From: a bacterium
Lineage (GTDB): Bacteria > Fidelibacterota > UBA2242
DNA: 33,893 nucleotides
Reading direction: 5' to 3'
Assembly (NCBI GenBank): GCA_018895675.1
Contig: JAHIOG010000495.1
Coordinates: forward strand, 1-33,893
Of the stretch, positions 25,031 through 32,429 are shown piece by piece. The translations under genes were made by a program, and so were the position numbers. The stretch's first letter is position 1, and every line of letters starts with the position of its first letter. The notes beneath the pieces were generated by a model. It searched no databases. It was not told where the DNA came from and saw only the letters and a program-made list of their open reading frames with translations.

Positions 25031-26778
25031 TTCGCCTCCTGTTTTTTAGGCATTTTTATAAAACCACCTTTCATTAATGACTCAGTTTCTTCCCGAGCAA
25101 GTTTTATCATGGTTTCCGCCTTCTTATACAATTCCTCTCTTGACATCATTATTCTGGCAACACCTTGTTCGATTGCTTTCATTCCCACAGCAGTCGCTTC
25201 TCTTGGATAAACTTCCCATTCATCCATACTGGGGATTATGTACTCTTCTGAAAAACCTTTATCTTCAGCACATTTTGCGAGCTCGTAAGCTGCCGCTATA
25301 CACATCTCATCTGTTATTGTTTTTGCCATTACATCAAGAGTTCCCCTAAATATTCCAGGAAATCCCAGAGAATTGTTGACCTGATTAGGAAAATCCGATC
25401 TTCCGGTTGCAACTATTTTTGCGCCAGCCTCTTTTGCTTCCCAGGGCCATATCTCTGGAACAGGATTGGCACATGCAAAAACTATTGCATCGTTTGCCAT
25501 GCTTTTTACCCACTCAGGTTTAATTACACCTGGCCCGGATTTCGACAAAGCAATACAGACATCTGCACCTTTCAGAGCTTCAGGAATTCCTCCTATTCTT
25601 CCTTCGACATTTGTTTTTTCACACATTTCCCATTTCTCTTTATTCTCTGGATTATCAAGGTCTTTCCTATTTTTATGAAGTATACCCTTAGTATCGACCA
25701 TTATTATATTTTCAGGATTAACACCTGCACTAATTATAACTCTTGCAACACACAAATTCGAAGCACCGGCTCCTATCATTGTTATCTTTGCTTCTCCTAT
25801 CTCTTTCTCAACAAATTTTAATGCATTTATTAATCCAGCTAAAGTTACTGCCGCTGTTCCTTGCTGGTCATCATGCCACACAGGAATATTCATTTCTTTT
25901 CTTAATCGGTCCAAAATATAGAAGCACTTCGGTTTAGCAATATCCTCCAGATTTATTCCACCAAATGTTGGCTTCAACCACTTACATGCAGTAATTATTT
26001 CTTCTGGATCCTTGGTATCTAACATTATAGGAAAAGCGTCAACACCACCTAAATATTTAAAAAGGATTGCCTTTCCCTCCATTACAGGCAAGCCGGCTTC
26101 AGGTCCTATATCACCAAGACCTAAAACTCTTGTTCCATCAGATACAACTGCTACAAGATTACCCTTACTTGTATGCTCATAAACCTTTTGAGGATTCTTG
26201 TTAATATCACGGCAAGGTTCAGCAACACCAGGTGTATACCAGATTGCAAAATCATTGAAATCCCTGATACAGCATTTAGGTACAACTGAAATCTTACCAT
26301 GATAATAAGGATGCAACTCCATAGCATCCTCTCCCGGTTTCCTGGCCTTGGCAAGAAGTTCTTCAAGAGATACTGTTTTGGTAAGTAGCTTAACTCTTTC
26401 TAAGAGCACTTTAGCCGGAACCGGCTTTTCAAGAAAGTCATCTACGGGCAGAAGTTGTGTACCGGCTATTTCCTTAAAATTTGTTTCCATTATCTTCTGG
26501 ATACTAGTTATTATTAATATCGGTATCTTGGAACACTCAAAATATGGCGAATCCCTGTCCGGATTTCTTAGTTTATTAACGACTCCCAAACCAGCTGTAA
26601 TATGTTCCATCATAATATCGAGTACAATTAAGTCAGGCTTAACTTCCTTGACTTTTTCAAGACCCTCTTTTGCCGAATATGCGCAAGTACATTCATAAGA
26701 ATTTTTTTCCAGTATATTCTTGACTGCTTTTACGAAATCAACATCATCATCAATAATAAAGATTCTCTTTTTGTCCAT
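25027..26778 (-). CDS. Receiver-domain / malic enzyme fusion
   Basis: 583 residues. Residues 1-130 are a response-regulator receiver: acidic pair D10-D11 (IIDDDVDF), phospho-acceptor D54 (IVLDIMM), T91 and K118 (FLEKPV), so it looks phosphorylatable. After a short linker, residues from about 145 are a complete short-type malic enzyme: Y181 (WYTPGVAEP), SDGTRVLGLGDIGPEAG, K236 (EGKA), the metal-binding pair in WHDDQQGTAA (about 301-310), dinucleotide fold MIGAGASN, and the late motif ANPVPEIWP. No DNA-binding domain is present. It is followed with overlap by ackA and preceded by a double-receiver protein and a receiver-kinase. The simplest reading is allosteric control of malate decarboxylation by phosphorylation. 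The start has AGGAGG. Confidence 0.93.
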   Translation of the reverse strand: MDKKRIFIIDDDVDFVKAVKNILEKNSYECTCAYSAKEGLEKVKEVKPDLIVLDIMMEHITAGLGVVNKLRNPDRDSPYFECSKIPILIITSIQKIMETNFKEIAGTQLLPVDDFLEKPVPAKVLLERVKLLTKTVSLEELLAKARKPGEDAMELHPYYHGKISVVPKCCIRDFNDFAIWYTPGVAEPCRDINKNPQKVYEHTSKGNLVAVVSDGTRVLGLGDIGPEAGLPVMEGKAILFKYLGGVDAFPIMLDTKDPEEIITACKWLKPTFGGINLEDIAKPKCFYILDRLRKEMNIPVWHDDQQGTAAVTLAGLINALKFVEKEIGEAKITMIGAGASNLCVARVIISAGVNPENIIMVDTKGILHKNRKDLDNPENKEKWEMCEKTNVEGRIGGIPEALKGADVCIALSKSGPGVIKPEWVKSMANDAIVFACANPVPEIWPWEAKEAGAKIVATGRSDFPNQVNNSLGFPGIFRGTLDVMAKTITDEMCIAAAYELAKCAEDKGFSEEYIIPSMDEWEVYPREATAVGMKAIEQGVARIMMSREELYKKAETMIKLAREETESLMKGGFIKMPKKQEAK

Positions 26779-26804
26779 TTTCCCTCCTAATTATCACTAT
26801 CTCT

Positions 26805-26828
26805 CCTTTCCAGTAGTTGTTGGAAAGG
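26805..26828 (-). promoter_or_regulatory. Hairpin in the leader of the receiver-malic enzyme gene
   Basis: CCTTTCCA pairs perfectly with TGGAAAGG across an eight-base loop. It ends about 26 bases before the malic enzyme start codon, within the 157-base gap after the double-receiver gene. It could tune translation or be an RNA processing point. Confidence 0.5.
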
Positions 26829-26935
26829 TCGAGGAAGTAATTCACATAAAACCATAATATCATAAGAATCGATGCAAATAACTGTAAATAATGTTTTATA
26901 ATTGCTCATCTCATTCTTATAAGCATCTAACTCTA

Positions 26936-27724
26936 CTAAACATATTTTCGTATCTTTGCCAATATATGTTCAGACTTTATTGGTTTAGGAATAAACTCAT
27001 CTACCTTATGTGTACCAGCCATAGTACGCGCAAAATCGGGCTTTCTAAATTGCTTATCAAGAGCTGTTAGCATAATAATGGGTATATTATATGTTCGAGT
27101 ATCTGTCTTTAATTCACGTGATACTGTAAAGCCGTCTTTATCTGGAAGCATAGCATCTATTAATATAAGATCAGGCAGCATCGCCTTAGCCATCTTAATT
27201 CCCCCATTTGCAGTATCTGCAGACTGTACTTCAAAATCATTCGATTCTAATAACTCCCGCATTGAGCGTACAAAATCTATATCACCATCAATAATCAGTA
27301 CTTTCTTTTTATTTGTCGGTTCAGAGACAGTGATTCTCCTTCGAGTAATCAATGCATAGACTCTTGCAAGTAATTCTTTTGGATCAATGGGTTTCTCCGC
27401 AAAATCATCGGCATTGTGGTATAAAGCGATTCTCTCTGCGTATTTTTTTCCCTCAAATTCGGTACTGACAGATGTCAAAATAAGGATTGGTATCTCCAAT
27501 AAGCCTGTCATTTTCTTTAACTCACTGCATATTGAAAAACCATCTTCACCCGGCAACATTATGTCCAATATTACAAGGTCAGGTTTCTCTTTTTTAAACT
27601 TCCGTAGCGCCTCTTTTCCATCGAATGCCGTAACAATATCATGTCCGTTACTTTCCAATATTTTAGTTGTAGATTTGCAAAAATCGACATCATCATCTAC
27701 GAGTAAAATTTTTGCTCCCTTCAT
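26936..27724 (-). CDS. Double-receiver (REC-REC) protein
   Basis: 262 residues made only of two receiver domains. REC1 has D10-D11, phospho-acceptor D54 (LVILDIMLPGEDG) and K111. REC2 has phospho-acceptor D190 (LILIDAMLPDKDG) and K247, but its acidic patch reads IIDGDID, with glycine 147 where the second metal-binding acid is expected. No output domain or histidine is visible. It would fit as a phosphate relay, sink or adaptor between the kinase and the receiver-malic enzyme. Its ATG overlaps the kinase stop by four bases (ATGA) and has a GGAGGAG ribosome site, so kinase and double receiver should be made together. Confidence 0.92.
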   Translation of the reverse strand: MKGAKILLVDDDVDFCKSTTKILESNGHDIVTAFDGKEALRKFKKEKPDLVILDIMLPGEDGFSICSELKKMTGLLEIPILILTSVSTEFEGKKYAERIALYHNADDFAEKPIDPKELLARVYALITRRRITVSEPTNKKKVLIIDGDIDFVRSMRELLESNDFEVQSADTANGGIKMAKAMLPDLILIDAMLPDKDGFTVSRELKTDTRTYNIPIIMLTALDKQFRKPDFARTMAGTHKVDEFIPKPIKSEHILAKIRKYV

Positions 27725-28824
27725 TTCTCCTCCTCACTTTTTGGCAAAAGCACTGTAAAAGTACTCCCCTTCTCAGGTTTACTTGTTACCTTGATAGTAG
27801 CGGAATGAGCATCCATTATCCTTTTTACAATTGATAAGCCCAAGCCGGTACTATCAGATTTAAATTCAACTTGATAAAATTGTTCGAAGATAAAAGGCAA
27901 TTTATCCTCTGGAATTCCGATACCATTATCAGAAATACTCACCTCTATATATCCATTCTTTTCTTTTGCACCAACAAACAGACTTCCACCATAATTACCA
28001 TATTTTATTCCATTATCAACCAAATTTAAGAACGCCTGTTCCAGAGTTTCCTTATCAGCAGAAATTGTAGGAAGATTTTCAGGAATATCCATCTTTAGAG
28101 TAATGTTCTTTTCCTTTGCAATTGTCTGCATCAAATTAAAAATATTCGTGAAAATTGAAGTTATATTTACCGATGCCAATTTTTTTACAATCCTATTAGC
28201 ATCTATCTTTGATAGATTAAGCCAGTCCTTGATTAAATATATCAGCTGGTCAATGCGAATTTTAGACCTCTCCAGCATCTCTCTTTGTTCATCATTGACT
28301 TCACCAGCCATACCACCGAGAATTACTTCAAAATATTGCTGCACAGCAACAAGAGGAGTTCTAAGTTGATGTGAAACCATACTAATGAATCCTTCTCTCA
28401 TTTCATTTTTCTCTTGAAGTAAGCGATTAGATTCAATAGTCAATCGCCTTTTCTCAAGGGCTCTTTTAGTGATCAGTCGTAGCTCTTCAGGAGTAAACGG
28501 CTTAGGCAAAAAATCGTATGCGCCTTTTTTCATCGATTCGATTGCCGAATCTATTGACGCATAACCCGTTATCACTATAGTAACAATTTCCGGGTCAATT
28601 TTTTTAATCTCTTCAAGCACAACCATACCACTTATCCCGGGCATTTTCAGGTCAACAAGCACAAGATCGGGATTTATATCTTTAACCTTTTGCATGCCAG
28701 AAATACCATCGCCTGCAATATCTACTATATAACCACTTTTCACGTATGTCTGCACACATGCATCACACATGGATTCATCATCATCAATAATAAGTATTGT
28801 AATATTTTCTGTTCTATTAATCAT
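27721..28824 (-). CDS. Receiver-histidine kinase (REC-HisKA-HATPase)
   Basis: 367 residues from the ATG at 28824. An N-terminal receiver has IIDDDESM, phospho-acceptor D58 (LVLVDLKMPG) and K108 (LPKPFTPEE). Then come HisKA with H152 (SMVSHQLRTPL), and HATPase with N box (FLNLVDNGIKYG), G1 (ISDNGIGIPED) and G2 (STGLGLSIVKRI). There is no membrane span, so it is a soluble kinase receiving its input through the receiver, perhaps from another kinase such as a hybrid sensor. The frame is open to a TTG at 28917, but that adds 31 residues without a ribosome site and unlike the family, so I prefer 28824. Adjacent REC-REC and REC-malic enzyme are likely partners. Confidence 0.92.
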   Translation of the reverse strand: MINRTENITILIIDDDESMCDACVQTYVKSGYIVDIAGDGISGMQKVKDINPDLVLVDLKMPGISGMVVLEEIKKIDPEIVTIVITGYASIDSAIESMKKGAYDFLPKPFTPEELRLITKRALEKRRLTIESNRLLQEKNEMREGFISMVSHQLRTPLVAVQQYFEVILGGMAGEVNDEQREMLERSKIRIDQLIYLIKDWLNLSKIDANRIVKKLASVNITSIFTNIFNLMQTIAKEKNITLKMDIPENLPTISADKETLEQAFLNLVDNGIKYGNYGGSLFVGAKEKNGYIEVSISDNGIGIPEDKLPFIFEQFYQVEFKSDSTGLGLSIVKRIMDAHSATIKVTSKPEKGSTFTVLLPKSEEEK

Positions 28825-28984
28825 CTTACTTGTGGTAGCGTCAAATTCTATACCAAATAACAAAACAGCCTGATGGATCAAATCCCAATTGGCTGTTATA
28901 CAATAACTTGCGCCCAAAATATATATTCAGGCAGCTATTTTTGAATAGTTAGAGTTGCTTATTATGTGAAGAATTCGACCTCAG

Positions 28985-29047
28985 TCATGGAGAATTATTC
29001 CCCAGAGTTGCCTCGAGTACATCTGGTACATCGTTTGCATTTTTCAT
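28985..29047 (-). CDS. Possible 20-codon ORF coupled to the NuoL-like gene (uncertain)
   Basis: An ATG overlaps the stop of the NuoL-like gene (ATGA arrangement) and reads 20 codons, MKNANDVPDVLEATLGNNSP, to TGA. Coupling is the only support. It may be a leader peptide, the stub of a lost gene, or chance. Confidence 0.2.
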   Translation of the reverse strand: MKNANDVPDVLEATLGNNSP

Positions 29048-30876
29048 TTCATCAATATGAACAATAAAACTGCAAATCCGATGATAATCCAGAGTATATA
29101 AATTGGTAAAATACCCCTGTGTATCTTACTTAAACCCGAGTAAAGAGAAAAAGAGATGGTTTTTCCCCATTCATAAGGATCAAATGCTCGTGCCTTTGCT
29201 TTTTTATACAGGTACTTTAAAAAGCCAGTAGATTCAATAGTATCGTAAAAATGAATTCCTGATATTCTTAGCTCCTCACAATCGATAGGCTCTCCACCCA
29301 CGAAAATATCCCCCTCTTTCAAAGCCTTAATGTTTCCTAATCGATAGAAGATTATCCCGCATACCAGGCTGAAAGCAAGAAGAGTAGTGGCTAATGTAGG
29401 GCTCCACATCCCATTAAGGTTAATAGCTTCCCCAATTCCACTGAATCTTACTTCCAACACCGGTCCAATAAAATATTTTAAAGGGAATTGAGCAAAGATC
29501 CCAAAAAACACACAGAAAAGAGCAAGGATTACCAAAGGAACTTTCATCGAGAATTCCACTTCCTTCGGTTCCATGATCTCTTTTGGCATTTCACCCAAGA
29601 AGACCGAATGAAGAACTTTTACAAAAGAGGCCAGGGTTAATGCACTACCAAACATGGCGGCAATTAAAAAAATAGGCCATATTGAACCACCTACATCGAT
29701 TATCCCTTGATACACCATCCATTTGGAGACAAACCCATTTAAGGGGGGAATCCCGGATATGGAGAGGGCCGCAATCACACAGGTAATGAAAGTCACCGGC
29801 ATCGTCCTGGCTAAACCGCCTAACCTTTCTAAGTTAGTTGTTTTTATTCTGTGTTCAACCGCCCCGCAACACAGAAAGAGACAACATTTGTAAATGACGT
29901 TATTCAACATGTGAAATAACCCGCCAGCAATCCCTATTAGTGTTCCGGTGCCGATCCCCAAAACCATATACCCGACTTGCGAGACGGCATGATAAGAGAG
30001 CAACTTTCTCAGATCTTTTTGAACCAGGGCCATCATCACAGCGGCAATTATGGTGACTGCACCGATGCTCATCAAGAGAACCTTCATACTATAATCCATT
30101 ATGAAGAGGTCTAAAGCGATCCTAACCAAGAGGTAAATTCCAAGTAGCTTATCGAGCGCTGCTGGGAGAAAAGCCATAACTGGTACGTGGGCAACTTCAG
30201 CTGCATCCGGAATCCAGCTATGAAAAGGCATAGCACCTGCCTTAGCAACGGCTCCAATTGTCAGAAGAATAAAAGCTGCTGTAGACAATCCATCTTCTAT
30301 GGGGATTATTATCTCATTCATTGTTATGGTGCCTTTAAGATGCCAGATAATAACCACACCCAATAACATGAGAAAATCTGAACCTCCTACGATGATAATA
30401 CTCTTTAATGCCGCTTTTCCAGAGCCAGACCCACTAATATCTATAAGAAGATATAACAATACCGGCATAATACTCCAAAAAATCAGTAGAATAACCAGAT
30501 TGTTAGAAAGGATAGAACCATTAGCAATCCCCACCGTCCAAAGTAGATAGATGTAATATTCTTTCAAATGATATTTGCCTTTCATCTGTTTTAGAGAATA
30601 GATTGTGATTAACAATCCGAAAAACGAGCAAGCAAGGAGAATGAAGGCGCTAAAGTGGTAGGAGATAAGATCAAAATTTATTTGCGCAGAAGAGAGGGTA
30701 ATCCACTCTATCTGCAATCTGAGTTCATTCAAAAGTAGGATTTTCAAAGCCACAGCAGTGGTCAGTAGCATCCCAATAAAAGTGAATACCTCCCTGATTC
30801 GCTGCCAAGGAACAATTAGACATATAAATCCTATAGTTATTGGCAATATAATCGGAATGAGAAGAATCAAATTCAT
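29044..30876 (-). CDS. Group 4 hydrogenase antiporter-like membrane subunit (NuoL/HyfB/HycC-like)
   Basis: 610 residues, a dozen or more membrane spans. It belongs to the Mrp-antiporter/complex I L-M-N superfamily that carries ion translocation in membrane-bound hydrogenases. The core contains the conserved lysine/histidine region AKAGAMPFHSWIPDAAEVAHVPVMAFL and the discontinuous-helix region with LLSYHAVSQVGYM. The C-terminal segment FDPYEWGKTISF resembles hydrogenase rather than NADH-dehydrogenase subunits. The length matches HycC (about 608). Start chosen at 30876, where TAGGAGAG lies at ideal distance and the preceding gene has just ended two bases earlier. A frame extension to 30936 would only read through the neighbour's end. 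It is the last hydrogenase gene visible before the kinase genes. Confidence 0.92.
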   Translation of the reverse strand: MNLILLIPIILPITIGFICLIVPWQRIREVFTFIGMLLTTAVALKILLLNELRLQIEWITLSSAQINFDLISYHFSAFILLACSFFGLLITIYSLKQMKGKYHLKEYYIYLLWTVGIANGSILSNNLVILLIFWSIMPVLLYLLIDISGSGSGKAALKSIIIVGGSDFLMLLGVVIIWHLKGTITMNEIIIPIEDGLSTAAFILLTIGAVAKAGAMPFHSWIPDAAEVAHVPVMAFLPAALDKLLGIYLLVRIALDLFIMDYSMKVLLMSIGAVTIIAAVMMALVQKDLRKLLSYHAVSQVGYMVLGIGTGTLIGIAGGLFHMLNNVIYKCCLFLCCGAVEHRIKTTNLERLGGLARTMPVTFITCVIAALSISGIPPLNGFVSKWMVYQGIIDVGGSIWPIFLIAAMFGSALTLASFVKVLHSVFLGEMPKEIMEPKEVEFSMKVPLVILALFCVFFGIFAQFPLKYFIGPVLEVRFSGIGEAINLNGMWSPTLATTLLAFSLVCGIIFYRLGNIKALKEGDIFVGGEPIDCEELRISGIHFYDTIESTGFLKYLYKKAKARAFDPYEWGKTISFSLYSGLSKIHRGILPIYILWIIIGFAVLLFILMK

Positions 30877-30878
30877 TT

Positions 30879-31814
30879 TTACTCTCCTATCAGTGCCAGA
30901 ATCATCCCGACAACCGCAAGCGGAGTCACAAGCCACCAGAAGAACTTAATTGCCTGATCAATACGGAGGCGAGGATGAGTTGTTTTGATTAATATTATTA
31001 GAAGAAGAATTGCCAGATATTCAACCAGTACAATTAGAATTCCTTTTATATTGAAATTAATTCCACCGAAAAAAAGAGAAATCAAAAAGAAGGGTAAGAT
31101 AAATAACATCATAGCATTGGTTAATTTGAATATAGCAAGCGAGACGCCGGAATATTCTGCCAGAGTGCCCCCAATAATTTCTGTTTCTGCCTCCGGAATA
31201 TCGAAAGGTATGTAGGTGAGTTTAGCCTGAATACAAGGGAGACAGACGATAAAAGCAATTACACACGAAGGATTTCCCACTAAAACTCCCTGAATGGATT
31301 GAAATGTGATAATCTCTCCCAAGAGTATTGATTTGACCTTCAATATAACGGTAATAATTGCAATGAGAAATGGCAGTTCATATGCTAATATCATTTTCAT
31401 TTCCCTGCTAGCGCCTATGACTCCAAAAGGATTTCGCGAAGAAGAACCACCCATAATTAAAGCAAGAGAAGGTAGAATCAATAAGTAAAGCACTACAATC
31501 AAGTCACCTACAAAACTTACTTCCTGGTTTATGTTTACTCTCCAGATTATGGTCGATACCAGAGTGATGCCGGCTAATCCTAAAAGAGGAGCCAATAAAA
31601 AACCAGCCTTTCTGCTCCCTCTGGGTATTATCATCGTTTTGCCCATCAGTTTGAGAACATCGGCATAACACTGATACCAGGGTGGTCCTATTCTACTTTG
31701 GATTCGTGCGGCTATCTTTCTATCGACCCAACAGAAGAAAAGGCCGAAGACACAAGTAAAAATTAAACCTGGAAAGATAATTGTATAGAATATGGCTCTT
31801 AAAATGTCATCCAT
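30879..31814 (-). CDS. Group 4 hydrogenase membrane anchor subunit (NuoH/HyfC/HycD-like)
   Basis: 311 residues, about eight membrane spans. It carries the NuoH signatures: ERK-like loop WVDRKIAARIQSRIGPPWYQ near the N-terminus, GSSSRNPFGVIGASREMKMI, and YIPFDIPEAETEIIGGTLAE, the acidic loop that couples the hydrophilic arm to the membrane. Start overlaps the small-subunit gene by 16 bases, and the stop is followed within two bases by the NuoL-like gene, typical of a co-translated complex. Complex I and group 4 hydrogenases share this subunit; the hydrogenase assignment comes from the Ni-binding large subunit encoded upstream. Confidence 0.93.
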   Translation of the reverse strand: MDDILRAIFYTIIFPGLIFTCVFGLFFCWVDRKIAARIQSRIGPPWYQCYADVLKLMGKTMIIPRGSRKAGFLLAPLLGLAGITLVSTIIWRVNINQEVSFVGDLIVVLYLLILPSLALIMGGSSSRNPFGVIGASREMKMILAYELPFLIAIITVILKVKSILLGEIITFQSIQGVLVGNPSCVIAFIVCLPCIQAKLTYIPFDIPEAETEIIGGTLAEYSGVSLAIFKLTNAMMLFILPFFLISLFFGGINFNIKGILIVLVEYLAILLLIILIKTTHPRLRIDQAIKFFWWLVTPLAVVGMILALIGE

Positions 31815-32278
31815 TTTTCGGGACTTTCTTCTTTTAAGATTACTGGAGAAACTTTCTTCTTAACTAATCCTAATGCCACTGCAATGCCATAAAGGATAGC
31901 TTCAGGGCGGGGTGGACATCCGGGGATGAAGTAATCAACAGGAAGTACTTTATCAACACCACCTATAACATTGTAGGTGTTGTACCAAATTCCACCACCA
32001 ATGGCACAGGATCCAATAGCAATGATCAACTTAGGATCGGGCACAGAATCGTACAAACATTTGAGGGCGGGAACTACTTGTCGGGTCACGGGGCCGCAAA
32101 CTAATAGTGCATCAGCGTGCCGAGGGGTTCCCACTAATTTGATCCCGAATCTCTCAGCGTCATAATAGGGTGTCAACGCATTAATTACCTCGATGTCACA
32201 GCCGTTACAGGCTCCGGTATTTGTGTGATAAACCCAGATGGATTTCTTGAAGCATTTGTTTAATAGAGTCTTGAACAT
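31799..32278 (-). CDS. Group 4 [NiFe] hydrogenase small subunit (NuoB/HyfI-like)
   Basis: 159 residues, the short membrane-bound-hydrogenase form with no Tat signal and no extra clusters. The four ligands of the proximal [4Fe-4S] cluster are visible in GACNGCDIE (C-x2-C), GSCAIGGG and PGCPPRPEAI. It passes electrons to or from the NiFe site. It lies between the large subunit (151-base gap) and the NuoH-like gene (16-base overlap). The ribosome site GGGGAT is acceptable. It is similar to complex I NuoB, but the partner large subunit settles the identity. Confidence 0.93.
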   Translation of the reverse strand: MFKTLLNKCFKKSIWVYHTNTGACNGCDIEVINALTPYYDAERFGIKLVGTPRHADALLVCGPVTRQVVPALKCLYDSVPDPKLIIAIGSCAIGGGIWYNTYNVIGGVDKVLPVDYFIPGCPPRPEAILYGIAVALGLVKKKVSPVILKEESPEKWMTF

Positions 32279-32429
32279 GACTGCTATCCCCTTAAATTAA
32301 CCGCAAAGTTAGCTGAGTGGTTGTAAAACATGTAAGTGTAATAAAAACTCAGTAATTTTTGTACCTTCTTTGTGTTCTCTACATTTAAAAAGTTTGTGCT
32401 TTCAAATGTGCTATTTGCCAATTTAATAC

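Noticed and set aside
28825..28917. 31-residue N-terminal extension of the receiver-kinase from a TTG
   Set aside because: No ribosome site, no domain; the receiver begins immediately after the ATG at 28824.
30877..30936. 20-residue extension of the NuoL-like protein
   Set aside because: It lies inside the end of the NuoH-like gene, while the ATG at 30876 has a strong ribosome site and begins a typical first membrane helix.
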